The notes below the pieces were generated by a model. That model saw only the letters and a list, made by a program, of their open reading frames with translations, was not told the origin of the DNA and did not search any database. From NCBI GenBank assembly GCA_022559845.1, contig CM040117.1:143162732-143226731 (forward strand): a stretch of DNA of 64,000 nt. The letters are read 5' to 3'. Shown one piece after another: positions 34,765 through 46,923 of this stretch. The stretch comes from Amorphophallus konjac. Lineage: Eukaryota > Streptophyta > Magnoliopsida > Alismatales > Araceae. Each line of letters opens with the position of its first letter. Within the stretch, counting starts at the first letter, position 1. Position numbers and translations under genes: made by a program.

Positions 34765-36340
34765 ACGTTTTTACCCTTAGAGTCAAGCTAATGCCAACCC
34801 GATAGCAAGGTGTCTCCCCTTGATCGTGAAAGAGGACCCCAAGTATGGCAATCACACACTACACAGCAACTCTGGTCGGGTTTTTCTTCTACCATACAGA
34901 CCCGTTTCTCCTTTGGCCATGCCTAGGGAAAGTGAAAGTCCCTGCTCTTCTCTCTTCGACCGAGTATAGGGGCAAGGAGTGAACAAGGGGGAGATGACCA
35001 ACCTAGACACCCCAATGAGAGGAGGTCTCAAATAGGGGTCGTCCATTATGACATGATTCCACAAGTGAAAGAAAAGAAAATTCAAATCAATCAGAAGGAG
35101 CATGAACTAAGGCAAAAGCCAACACGTCTATCGAAAGCACAAAGTGCAACGTCAAATTGCTCCAAGAAAAATAAGATATTGAACTAGGCATGGCAAGAGT
35201 GGCAGTACAGTTTTCTCGCGGGATGCTATGAAGACATGGCCTAGAATGGATAAAGATTCGATGATGGACACAAAGCCTCGGCGCAACAGACCGAATCTCT
35301 GACCGGGTCATCATGGGAGGAATTCGAGCCCTAAAACTTCTATCCTTATGCTTGGCTTACCTACAACTACTCTTCTTTCTCTCCCTCAAAGGACCAGAGC
35401 ATACCCAGGGTATGGCCTCAGGAGAGGCACCGTCATATGGGTGAGATAGGCTCGGCCATGGAATTGCCACCCTTAATGCATGCCAACCTCGGGGGATTCT
35501 TAGTGGAATAGGTAGGACCGTCGTTACCAAGGCGGAACTAGTTGTTCAAAAATCTAAAAAAATCAAATATTTGAAAAATCTAAAAAAATCAGATATTTCA
35601 AAAATCCAAAAATTAAATATTCAAAAATCTAAAAAATCTGATATTTCAAAAATCCAAAAATAATCAAATATTTCAAAAGAATAAAAAAATTCACACCATC
35701 TTCTGCATTTCATAACATGCATTTCATTTATTCTTATTGTGTCTTCGCCTATTTAATAAGGCTCCGCCCCTTGACCAAATATCAAGGATTGGTCCTCTCT
35801 AACTTGCTGCAGGCAAGGGTGGGTTAAGCCTAAGAATGGATCTAACTTGTTTTATTATTTTAGTTATGCGCAGGAACAGGTTGCAATGCACAACACCCAA
35901 GAACTCGCAAGCTTCTAAGTTCTCTTTCCCTTGCGATCTTTTGTTAGATCGTTAAGCTTCCTTAGCAGTCAAGTGGTGACCGTTACCCACTCCTGAGAAC
36001 CAAAACTCTCAGGTTTCTCTGTTCCTTCCCCCTTTGCGGTCTTTTGTTAGACTGTTAAGCTCCTCCTAGCGGTCCAATGACGACCGCATGCCACACCCGA
36101 GGGCCAAAAACACACAATTTTTCTATGCCGCTTCCTCTTGTGGTCTGTCGTCAGACCGTTAGGAGAGCTTGGCGGTCCTTTTCTGGACCATTTTCCAAAC
36201 AGAAAACTCTGCTCCATCTGATCATTCATGCCACAAGGAACAATTCCACAAAACATCTTTCAATTAATCCTTCTATTTCATTCACTCAAGGTTCATGGTA
36301 CATCATTATCTTAATAAAATTCAATACATGATCATGGAAC
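34765..36340 (+). other. 3' non-coding region of F2
   Basis: No coding domain is seen after integrase. The region contains an A-rich short tandem repeat (35541-35692) and, at 35925-36195, GCGGTC/GACCG hairpin motifs like those of LTR H and of 49430-49590. It ends at the stop codon of the antisense PMD frame. Confidence 0.5.
35541..35692. repeat. A-rich tandem repeat (AAAAATC-TAAAAAATC-AGATATTTC units)
   Basis: Five to six imperfect units of AAAATCTAAAAAATC(A/T)(G/A)ATATTTC lie head to tail, about 25-30 bases each. Tandem repeats are common downstream of integrase in Tat-type elements. Confidence 0.7.
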
Positions 36341-37330
36341 TCAAGCTCCATTCAATTTCCCATCCACGCAAGGCCGGATCTTGTGTAATGCCTTCACGTA
36401 AGCTAGGTAGCTCTCTTCATCCTCTGTCACTTCCGCCTGCAAGGTACAGACCCGGCTGATCTCCCACATTGTTAGAGTGCTCCGAACCACCTACTCATCC
36501 TCCTCAGTCCCAATCTTCCTAGTTTGAAGGGCAGGGAAGTGTGATAGTGCTTGAACCATAGTGCGAGGAAGTCCAACTTGTAAGTAGCACCGGTGGGGGT
36601 TGTAGAGCGCCAAGGAGGTGTTTCCCACTAGCTGGAGGTCCAGGCCCAGTCACCGGGGTAGTCTAAGAGTAGTGCCTTGAAGAGTCCGTGGTCGCATCAT
36701 GAATTTGTCAAGTGGCAAGGTGTTGAGGAAGAGGCGCCAATCGTCCCTTGTCTTCTTATCCGCAGTCCGGCATTCAACCTGTTGAGGAAACCCAGATGCA
36801 CCTCCAACAAAGAAGAGTGGATAGCTCCCAAATATGCAGCTAGCTGATGGCACATCCTCCTTGGATAGAAATTTCATTCTAACCCCCATCCAACACTCTA
36901 GGACAATCATAGACCCGAAGAGGGGACCCCCAAGATAAGTCAAACTAAGACCTTCATAAAGGTAAGAAAGGATGGCTTGGGAGATGGATAAACCCCACCA
37001 TAACCCGCTGATGATGCTGAGGTTTGGAATGTCCAAGAGATGGTCAATGGTGGGACAGAGCAAAACTCCACATAAGTAAATGGAAGTAGCTTTGGCTATG
37101 GCTTCATACCTCCCACACTTGTTTTTGCAATGGGCGGTGATCCATTGGGCCATGGGTATCAAGTGAATATGGAGGGAGCTGATCATGATTTTTACATCCT
37201 TTGGGTTGTGTATGAAATCCCCCAAGATGAGTGAAGGGTCTATAGGGTCAACCGTGTGACACACTAGTTCTTCATCTCCCACTTTAGTCCTAGGAAGGTC
37301 AAGGTAAGTCTCAACCTCCTCTATAAGGAC

Positions 37331-38064
37331 TAAAGAGGGGCTATCTTGCACTGCTCCTGAGCAGGGAAGAGGATGACCTCGTACACTTGAAATATGAACT
37401 GCAAGAAGGGAAACGAGTCAGAGGTGCCCGGGGATAGATCCCCGGGGAAGACCCTCCGATGCTTAAGTCAGCAAAGTAGTAAAGCTCGGATGCGAAGGGA
37501 AGAGCTAGAGGGAGAAGATGGGAGTGCAAGATCCCTCTCCACCAAAAGGTGAAGTGGTTCCTGCTCAGGGTTTTTGGCTCTTGCCTGGCTTCCCTCTTGT
37601 AGTAGGGCTTTTCCAATTTAAATAGTGGCCCGTTGTGCGACTGATCCCTATAAGCGGAGGAGTCTCAGGGGGGGTTTCATCTTTCATGCGGACTCCTTAT
37701 AGCACGCGTACTCTTGGTCTCTCTTATCCTCTTGAGCTTCCTGCCATTAAGGGACTCGCAACGGCCGTACTAATAAGCTTTCATCAATGAGCTCGAGCGA
37801 TAGGCACTTGCCCAGGAGTGGTCTCCTGAGCGATAAGTGCATGGTCAGGATAGGGAATAGAGGGCTCCAGGGGAGCTTTCCTGATTGTACTGATGCTCAG
37901 ACTTCCCAACCCGAAGGCCACCTAGGAAACGCTTGTACCGAGTGGGTTTTTGGGATTTATACTAAGTGGGCTCGGGGGCTACCACTTCAAGGAGTTGGGC
38001 CTCGTTCGGTCTGGTTGGACCTCTTTTGGCCTCTCCGTACCGGTGATGAGATTTCCCCTCTCCT
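37331..38064 (-). repeat. solo LTR B (734 bp) with perfect TSD, inside the PMD gene
   Basis: Homologous to solo LTRs A and C. The plus-strand ends are TAAAGAGGGG and CCTCTCCT, each one base off the expected TG and CA. It is flanked by AGGAC at 37326-37330 and 38065-38069. It sits between the two halves of the PMD GEATV-like block. Its sense strand is minus, the same as the gene. The GACTTAAGCATCGGAGGG block is at about 37447-37468 (minus). Confidence 0.85.
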
Positions 38065-38721
38065 AGGACAGTGGCTTCAAAGGTTGGGAACACAAACGTG
38101 TGTTTAAGGATGCCATAACTCCACTAAAGCTGAAATGCTAGACCAATCTAGGAAGATTTTTAAAATTTTTTTGGCTAAAACTAGTAAAGGGTGGAGGTGC
38201 CATGCCCTTAAGATTGAGATAGCTTCTAAAGGAAGTTCCTTTATCATGGGAGCCACCCACTTCAGGCTAGAGTAACATCGTGGGCCAGGAAGGAGCTGAA
38301 GAAAAAGAAAAAGAGAGAAGAAAAGAAGAAGAAAGTAGAATGACATCAGAAATTTAATGAAATTAATGAACTTTTGATTTAGCTTACCTCTCTTAAAGGG
38401 CTTGTGCTCAGATGTTTGGGGATAGAGGTTAGCTACTGTAGCTCCTCATGCTCTTTCCTAGCCAGCTTTGGCCCGTGATAGATAATCTCTGATGGGGACA
38501 TCACCTCCCGTGCCCACACTCACAGCTCGTCTCCTCGCCCCGGAAGCGTCCGACATGGTCTAGTCATTTATCTTGAGTCATATGTTGTATTTCCTCATTT
38601 TTATTTGAGTCATACCATTGTAATTTTCCTTTTATTTGAGTCATGTACCTAGGTTAATAAGTCATCTACCTAAGTTAAGTGTCATAGGGTTGATTAGATT
38701 AGTTAATAAGCCGAATTCATG

Positions 38722-41700
38722 AATTGATGGTGGATTCACTGGTTCTAAGTATACCTGGCATAACAATCAATCTGGAGGTAGAGGAATTTGGGCCCGGCTG
38801 GATAGGGTGCTTCTGAATGCAGCCTGGCTTAATATTCTACCCATTTATATTGAACATCTATCCAGGGAAGCATCTGATCATGCTCCTCTTCTTGTTAAAC
38901 TCATCTCTCAAGACAGAAGATTCAGTAGATTTTGCTTTCAGAAAATGTGGATCTTGCACTACAAATTTTTGGAAGATGTCCGGACTTGCTGGCATTCCAG
39001 TCCAATAGCTTCATCGCCAATGCATTGCTTATATCTCAAGCTTAAGTCTTTAAAGAAGATGCTTCGGATTTGGAACAAGGAAACCTTTGGGAATGTTCAT
39101 GTTAATCTGTCTGCTGCTGAGGATGCAGTTCTACAAGCTGAACACCGCTATGACACTCTACCTAGTGATGATACCCTGGCTGTTTTAGAAGAGGCTAAGA
39201 ATTACCAGTCCGAAAGGCTTCTGCAAGAAGAGTATTTTTGGAGACAAAAGTCTGGGATTAGGTGGCTTCTTGAGGGCGATAGAAATACCAAATTCTTTCA
39301 TATGTTTACTCTTGCTAATAGGTGAAAACACAATATTTCCCAATTGAAAACTCCTGCTGGCACTCTTACCTCAGAGCATGAGGTCATGAAAAGAATTGCA
39401 GTCCTTCATTTTCAGAATGCTTTCACTTCTCAGGACCATCAGATTGATAATAGCTTCTTGGGCTGTATTCCTCAGTTAGTTACTCAGGATGAAAATGAGA
39501 GGCTTTGTGCTATTCCCACAGATATTGAAATCCATGATGCTATTTTCAACTTGTCACCTGACAGTGCTCCTGGGCCTGATGGCTTCTCTAGAGTTTTTTT
39601 TCAAAAAACTTGGAATCTCATAGCACCCATTGTCTGTAGTGCAGTGCAAGAGGCTTTTTCCTCCAGGGCTTCCCTGCCTAGATGTGTTACTTCCACCCTC
39701 ATTGCTCTCATACCAAAAAAGTCCAATGCAGTGGATATTACTGATTATAGGCCGATAAGCTTATGTAATTTTTTCTACAAGATTATATCTGCTATCATTA
39801 ATAGAAGGCTGGCCATCATTCTTCCCAAACTCATATCACCTGAGCAGTCAGCCTTTGTCAAGGGGAGACAGATTATTGAAAGCATTGCCCTTGCTCAAGA
39901 GCTCTCAAATGATTTGGGCAGAAAAACTAGAGGCTCTAATGGCATGTTTAAGCTTGATATGGCTAAAGCTTACGACAGACTTGAATGGGACTTCCTATTC
40001 TCAGTTTTGTTCAGATTTGGATTCAGTCACAATTTCATCAATCTTATTGAGAGAATGCTCAACAATTGCTGATTTTCTGTTTTATTGAATGGAGACACTG
40101 CTGGCTATTTCAAGTCTTCAAGAGGTATCCGTCAAGGTGACCCCCTAGCACCCTCTTTATTCGTTTTAGCAGAAGAAGCATTAAGTAGATCGATTAGAGC
40201 AGCATTCAGCAATGGTCAGATAGAATGGTACTCTGGTTTTCAGAGATGTCCCTCCATCTCTCATCTGTTGTTTGCAGATGATACATTGATTTTCAGTAAA
40301 GCCACAGCTGCCTCTATTAGAACTTTACTAAAACTCCTCCACACATATGAGCACTCTTCAGGGCAATTGATTAATGTCAGCAAGAGTGGATTTCTTATTC
40401 ATCCAAAGATGCCACCCTCTGTTGCTCAGCGGGTTCAGAATCTTACTGGGTTCACCAGACTTTCTTTTCCTCATAAATATCTTGGAATTCCTCTGGTGAT
40501 TGGCAGAACAAAGAAGATTTACTTCGTAGGTATCATTAACTCTATCCAGAAGAGGATTGCCGGGTGGAAGGCTAATTTGCTATCACAAGGTGCTAGACTG
40601 ATTCTGGTTAGACATGTTCTTACTTCCTTGCCAATCTATTCACTGTCTTCAACTCCCTTGCACATTGGTGTTCACAATCAACTTGAGCGGGCTTTTGCTA
40701 ACTTCTTTTGGGGGTCTTCTCCCCTTGGAAAAAGAAGACATTGGAAATCTTGGAAGTTTTTATGTAGGCCACTAGCAAAAGGGGGTCTTGGCATCTTGTC
40801 TCTTAGAACCATGGAGATTGCTCTTCGGGTTAAAATGCTGTGGAATGCTATCCATTCTGATTCTCTTTGGACTGTTTACTTTAGAGCCAAATACTTGTAT
40901 CAAGGCCATCTTTGTAATGCAAATTTTAGAACTATGAAGGGCTTTGTTAGAAGCAGCTGGTTGAAGGCCAAAGACTATATCCTTCAGTTCAAGAAAGTTA
41001 TCATTGGGAATGGTTCACACACTAACTTCTGGTATGATAACTGGCTGGGCCAGCATTGCTTAAAGTCTTTTGTCCCTGAAGATTCTATTCCTAATCCAGA
41101 AGCCACTGTTAGAGATATTATTTTGCACCCTACTGCTGAGGACTCTACTCTGCTAAATGTTTCAATCCCCTCTGAAATTCAGCAAGCTATAAGGTCAATT
41201 ACATTGAACCAGGATTTGGATTTGGGTATATGGAGTCTTTCTCCTTCTGGACAGTGCACAGTCTCTTCATCCTACAATTCTATGGCCAATAGTCATTTAC
41301 TGTCTAGCTTACCTTGGAGTCGGCTGTGGTCTAAATGGCTTCCTACAAAAATATCAGTGCACTTATGGAAGATATTACACAACTGTATTCCGACAGATGA
41401 TAATATACAAAGAGTGGGAATTGTGCTTTGTTCCAAATGTTTTTGCTGCAAGAATCCGACAGTGGAAGACCTTAATCATCTTTTTCTGCACAGTGATTTA
41501 GCTATTTCAATCTGGACTGCTTTAACTGCTGCAGGCTTACAACTTGAAGGAAGAACAGCTAGGGAATTCATTTTGAATTCCATCAGTCATGGTCAGCCAG
41601 GTTCGGCATATGCACTTCTTAATCTAGCCTCCATTGGATATGGAATGTGGGAAATATGGAAAGCAAGGAACACCATTAAATATGATCAGAAACATGTCAA

Positions 41701-42480
41701 CAAAACCAATTTCATTTATTACATCATGTCTCAAATCAGGGTGACTTGTTCGGCTGCTGCCCTAAAGGAAACTAAAATTTGCAACCAGAAATGCTTGGAT
41801 CATCTGGGAATCATTTATAAAGCAACCAGTAAACATCAAATTAGAATTGTCAGATGGGTTTGCCCTCCTTGGCCTTCTATTAAATTGAATACTGATGGGG
41901 CCAATAAGCAGTCTGGAGATACTGGGGGAGGAGGTATAATTAGGGATTCTAGAGGCAAGACCATCCTTGCCTTTTCTCATTACTATGGTCATTCGGATAG
42001 TTTAATTGCAGAAGCCAGAGCTCTTCTTGATGGCATCAAGTATTTAAAGACAGTGACTTCTACTCCAGCCTTCATTGAATGTGACTCTCTTACTCTTGTC
42101 AGGATAATCAAAAAGGAAGTAAACTGTCCTTGGTCCATTCTTAGCTATGTCAGAGAACTATGGGGTGTCTTTTCTCAGCATGACTCTATATCGCATATTT
42201 TCAGAGAAGACAACACTACTGCAGATCTTCTTGCTTCTTTAGCTTGCACTACCAAATGTAATTCTTTTTATTCTTATAGTGAGCTCCCTTGCATTATAAA
42301 AGGTGCTGCTCGACTGGACTCACTAGGCTTGCCTAGTATCCGATTGATGTAACTCTTTATTTACCAATATTGGAATAAATTCGCCTCCTAGTGGTTGGAT
42401 GGTGGAGTGGCTTTCTCCTTACCTCTGGTAAGGGGTGCACTCTCCCATTAACCCCTAGGTTAGGTTTTCTATTAAAAAAA
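38722..42480 (+). mobile_element. LINE (L1-type) insertion, 5'-truncated, with poly-A and 17-bp TSD
   Basis: The direct repeat AATAAGCCGAATTCATG is at 38705-38721 and again at 42481-42497. A run of A residues lies directly before the second copy. The body carries the end of the endonuclease, the RT and an RNase H. Target-primed insertion of a 5'-truncated L1 explains all three features. It split the 5' LTR of D, so it is younger than D. Confidence 0.95.
38723..42352 (+). pseudogene. LINE ORF2 (endonuclease end, RT, zinc domain, RNase H), two stops
   Basis: One reading frame runs from the truncation point to the TAA at 42350, with only two TGA stops (39323 and 40070). Domains in order are: the end of the AP-like endonuclease (REASDHAPLLVKLI, 38860-38905); RT with DSAPGPDGFSRVFF, DYRPISLCNFFYKII, FKLDMAKAYDRLEWDFL and the catalytic LLFADDTLIFSKA (FADD at 40271-40282); a zf-RVT zinc-binding region (about 41320-41530; CSKCFCCK and NHLFLHS); and an RNase H with all four acidic positions readable (NTDGA, IAEARALLDG, ECDSLTLV, NTTADLLAS; 41878-42240). 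The protein would nick target DNA and reverse-transcribe its RNA. Both stops could be TGG-to-TGA changes, and conservation elsewhere suggests a fairly recent copy. The 5' part with ORF1 is absent. Confidence 0.93.
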
Positions 42481-44508
42481 AATAAGCCGAATTCATGGGG
42501 CTAGGCCCAGGGGCGCCCCCTACCCCCTTGGTTATTTGTCATTGTAGCAAGAGTCATAGACTTTTTGTAAAATGTGGGTTGCCTATATATAGGACCCCAT
42601 TCCCCCCATTTGAAGTCAATAAAATTGCCATATATTGAGTTCCAAAATTCAAGTTTCTTGTGGAGAGAATCCATTAGTGGGGTGTGAAGCCCTAGGGTGA
42701 GAAGCCCTTCCATTCCCTCTCTCCCTCTCTCTCTAAGGGGGCCGCCCCCACTCTCTCTCTTCCCCCTCCCCAAATTTCAAATTTCCCCTCTCTCTCCTCT
42801 CTCCTCCACCTAGGCTCCACCTCATTCACACACCACTAGCCACCCCAACCACCTCATCACTTCCCTAGGTGCATTCATTACCCCTCCACCAACTCCCACA
42901 AAATCTCCTCCCTCCCTAGGACAATCTTGGCGATCCCAGCACAATCCACCCTAGTCCCCACACAATCTTGCATCTCCCAAGGGGAATTTGAATTGTTTCC
43001 CTCCACTCTCTCCACCCCTTCCACTTCCCTTCACCATTAGTCACTTCCCTCCCCTATCTCTTGTGCCATTGGAGCTACTCCCAACTAGCCAGTTTGCAGC
43101 TCAGGATCTACAGAGGACCAGCAACTTACAGAGGCGACCCCGACTTCATCCTGGCATCCCTATAGGCCCAAGTGGTACTATCAGAACCGTCTCCTTGTCC
43201 TCTTCGCAATGGCGGTGGTCTCGTCCCATTCTGAGCTCGTGGCTGCCCGGAGGAGCCGTTCTCCCCAAACTGCGCTTCTTCTCCCTGACTATCAACCTGA
43301 AGCCGGTTGCAGAGGCTCCCACGGCCAACTTCTTGAAGTTCTGAAGGCAGGCCTTGGCTGAGAGTTTCTACACCGAGTCTACTTCCAGTATCAAGAAGCG
43401 GAACCCCGTTCGGCATCCGGAGCTATGATTTCTCATTTTCTCCCCCAGGTGCGCTGTTCTGTCCACTCTGGGACTGAACAGACACCCGATCATTGTTCAG
43501 ACTAGTTCTGTCTATTCGAACCTCCTCCGACACCCCCGTGGGTCTCCGTTTAAGAGGACTTGACAACGAATGCAGTAACTCCAGCCAAACCTGAATCAGA
43601 GCCGAGGAGCGTCCGTGGTAGCCTCGTCTTCCTACTGTAGTGGCACCATAGCTGTCAGAACTAGAAAGTAGAGGCACTGTTCACGACCCTGCCCCGACCA
43701 TCGCCGTCATTCTGAAATTCCCCCAAAAATTGGACGTCTTCTAGAGTCAACTACAAAGATTTTTCCACTGGTTTTGTCACCAACATAGCTCGGGGGAGTC
43801 CACAGCAGTGTCGACATCGACTGTCTATCTTCTGTTCCAGAGTTTGGACAGAACAGTCATCATCCTTTCATTTAGTTCCTAGCTTCACTCTCTCCTCCCC
43901 GCCCGACCGGCTTATAGCCCCTCCCTGTGGGAGGTAGTGTTTGACTGTAATTTTGATTTCCCTTCCCCAAGTTCAACCCCCTTGCATGGGGTGTAGTGAT
44001 GTAAAATCTTGAACAGGTCGAAACTACACCGGCGCGACATGTGGGGAACCCACGCTTCCCCGCTCGCCCATGTCTCCGAGCGGGACCGGTTTCTTCAAGT
44101 CGGTCGAGTAAGTGCTCTATCCCTTGCTCATATTTGGTGCCTTGTTCTCTCAATATTAGCTCATAGCTCCGCTGGCCCATGAGAGTGAGTGCCCAATCCG
44201 CAAGCTCCATTACTTCGAGTGGCCGCCGTGGAAGAGAGTGTGACCCGTGCCATCGGCACCCGGGTCGGCCCCATTGAGTTGGACCTCCAAACCCTTGGGG
44301 AAAAAAACATTGGCCTTGCTGGCCCTCTACCAGCAAGGTCCCAGCCCTCACAACCTCCACTCGGCATCGCCGAGTTATCTTGGGATTTAGGTGAGTGTCG
44401 GGTGAGTGGCCGCCAATTTCGGTCTATTTCTCTTGTGAATTGTGCTTGCTTGTTAAAGTCCAAGGTGCTTCGATCTTGTGACTATCACCCCAAAGTGGTG
44501 TCACATCA

Positions 44509-44522
44509 ATTGATATCAGGGC
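44509..44522 (+). promoter_or_regulatory. primer binding site of D, degenerate
   Basis: ATTGATATCAGGGC follows the LTR end directly. It differs by two bases from ATTGGTATCAGAGC. E has GATTGGTATCAGCG at the same place. Confidence 0.6.
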
Positions 44523-44637
44523 AAGTCATTGACTTGTCTCTACAAGTCAAGTCCTTGGGCACACTTGCATTGGAGTCATCATCGGTCCGACCCTTGCATT
44601 GTCCACCCAGCATTGTCATCATTGAGTCTAGGGTCAA

Positions 44638-46923
44638 ATGGCCCCTCTCCCAATAATATCCCATGCATACTTACCTAATGGAGAGCCCACGGAAATTGAT
44701 TTCATTGACTTACAGTCCGATAATTGGGTATCCCCCGATATCGTTGCATCTCTTTCTAGGATCGGACAAATTAAGCACAATGGAGACCAAGTCTTTGTTG
44801 AATTCCATGGATGGTTTGGAAAGACTAAGTATTTTGATGGGGCTTGGTGTCAAGTAGGAACATTGGCGGGTCCATGTATAATCCTAGGAAAGAAATGGTT
44901 AGATGAAAGGAATGCCGACATCGACCCGACACGTCGGACTTTCCTAATGCATCCGCCACACCTTTCGGGAGCCTTTAAATTCAACAACCTTGTACTCTCC
45001 CATCCGCCGGAGTCCAACCCTTGTTCACCACCCCGGGTGCACCACACACCGGCTATCATCACCCCACCCTCAAAGAACCTTCCCACACCATTAGCATTAG
45101 AAGAAGTAGCCCACCCACTTTGCCACATGGAGACAAATGCCCCATCGGATCCTTTCCCCTCCATCGAGGGCACCCATGTCCAAATTGAAAGGGAAGCCTC
45201 ACACAAGGATCTTCACCCTACACCACCCTCTCTAGATAAGGCCGAACTCATCTTAAAAGAACCCCTTGTTGGGTGGCTAAGGGAGAGCTCGATTAGAGAT
45301 ATCATGACCGATACTTATCTACCCATGTAGCAAGACCTCCCTATAGTGCCCATCTTCTCCTATCACACCACCATCCAATCCTCTCACCAAGTAGAGAACC
45401 CAGGGGAACTTCTCATGGGCTTAGCTTGGCAAATGGAGTTGATCGGCATGTTGACCACAATGGACAACCAACCAAGGAGTCTTGACCACCTACACTTATG
45501 TGTCGGGTCCATCACCTCGGTATACACCATTGGTTGCTACACTAGTGACCTCCTTCTATTCCTCCCCACACCCGATGAGACCAACCTTCTCCTCAATTTG
45601 GAGCTTCTTATACCGGGTAAAAAGCCAAACCCTCCCCTCATGGCCGACCCACCCACCAAGAACTTCGGCCCAATTGTTTCATTAAAGGAGGATGACCCAC
45701 CACCATTTGAGGATCTTGAGGACATAAGGCCCCTCCCCCTTGGTAACCCTTTTCATGATCCATTTGATCCCTTCCAATGGGAACCGTAGAACCCATGTGA
45801 CCCAACCACCTTACCCACCGCCCCTTTCCTACATTCACCCACCATGTTGGGCCAAGCTCACCTCATCCATAACCCATGTAACACCAAAGGAGCCATGACC
45901 TTAGGCAACACCCACCTAGAGATCGAGGAAATGCCCCACCCCATATCCACCTTCCTAGATCCCTTCGACCCTCTCACATGGAAGTTCAAAAGTCGTCCCA
46001 CATTTATGCACATGGAAGTCACCTTTGGGATAAGCATGCATGTGTCTAGGCTTACCACACCACTTGTCATGAACATTATGTTGGGTCCATTCATTCACAT
46101 CACCCACATGTCAAGAAGGAAACAAGAGTGGTCCATATTCAGGTGTAATGGTCCTCCATTATTCATCATGGGTCGTAGGCATGATAGGAGTATTCATGGA
46201 TGTCCGGGTCTCCCGGCATTTGTCACCCCCATGCATGACCGGATCACCTATGGATGCCTTGGTCTTCCCCATTCCATCAAAGTCTTCTTGGCGTCAATGC
46301 ATGATTGGTCTACTTTTTGTTGTCTAGGTCCACCCATCACCCCTAGAATATCTGCATTCACAAAATTGCATGAAAACCTTCGCAAGCACATCAGCAAGGA
46401 AAATGAGATTTATAAAAGGCAGGCAGACTCCCCTCGTCATCACCAAGAATTTCACGTGGGTGACTTTGTGATGGTGAGGACAGAGATGCTCTCCCCGGGA
46501 GCCGTCTCCAAATTGAGGCCTCGTGGGGTTGGTCCCTTCCTGGTTCCGAGGTGCATTGGCACTAATGCCTATGAGTTAGATCTTCCCGAGGAGTACGAAG
46601 TGAGCCCCACATTCAACATGGCCAACCTAGTGGATAAGGGTCCCACGGTGGTACCTAGTCAGGATTTTGAACCCACTCCCCTCATTGTGAGAGCACCCAC
46701 CCATTAGAAGAGTCCACTAGCCAGGAGAGCCCAGCGTGAACGAATTGAGCGAATATTGGATGAACAAGTCACTGCCACCAGGAGCAAGGTGTGTGAGCGC
46801 AATCTCGTCAGGTGGATGGATCGGTCTCGTTCAGAAGACTTGTGGGCAGTACCACTTCTACACCCTCCGAGGAGGGAAGGACTCTTACTCGACGGAGGCG
46901 AGTTCTCCGCACCCCAGGAGTAT
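44638..46923 (+). pseudogene. D-family protein: protease remnant, conserved unknown region, GPY/F module, chromodomain
   Basis: One frame runs from the ATG at 44638 to the 3' LTR, broken only by three TAG stops (45328, 45787, 46705). In order: a retropepsin-like segment (44700-44960; VSPDIVASL and ILGKKWLDERNADID) in which the catalytic D-S/T-G is lost; a Pro-rich linker (44990-45240); an unrecognised region (about 45400-45790; GSITSVYTIGCYTSDLLLFL and FHDPFDPFQWE) shared with E; three to four HDRSxxGCxGLP-type repeats (46125-46345); the GPY/F module of integrase (FHVGDFVMVRTE, RGVGPFLVPR, NAYELDLP; 46450-46600); and a chromodomain (RIERILDEQVTATRSK, RNLVRWMDRSRSEDLW; 46735-46850). There is no gag, RT, RNase H or integrase core. 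Replication would need enzymes in trans. The chromodomain and GPY/F pieces could still direct chromatin binding. Confidence 0.75.

Larger units (their letters stand above)
26869..36340 (+). mobile_element. Tat/Ogre-like Ty3/gypsy element F2, near full-length polyprotein, decayed
   Basis: One plus-strand frame carries gag, protease and linker to about 31800. After a frame change the next carries RT, RNase H, a second RNase H and integrase to about 34560. The protease-RT linker and the second, archaeal-type RNase H between RNase H and integrase are the defining features of the Tat/Ogre lineage. Stops are frequent. The flanking LTRs are not adjacent. H at 15042 may be its 5' LTR, and the 3' end may continue at 49208-49598 beyond the antisense PMD gene. 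Confidence 0.85.
38490..44508 (+). repeat. 5' LTR of D, interrupted by a LINE
   Basis: The LTR pieces are 38490-38721 and 42498-44508 (the LINE and its second TSD copy occupy 38722-42497). The TATA box TATATATAG is at 42584-42592, followed by a CT-rich leader. The LTR ends GTGTCACATCA before the PBS. U3 is short and R-U5 is about 1.9 kb. Small open frames within it (for example 44189-44656) are not supported as genes. Confidence 0.88.

Noticed and set aside
37787..38107. Plus-strand 106-codon frame
   Set aside because: It is entirely within solo LTR B and its border; the coding sequence here is the PMD gene on the other strand.
43872..44463. Minus-strand frames of 100-196 codons, repeated at 48534-49207
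   Set aside because: They are antisense reading of the two LTRs of D, conserved only because the LTRs are copies of each other. The last codons of the 49207 frame are real PMD exon, but the rest is LTR.
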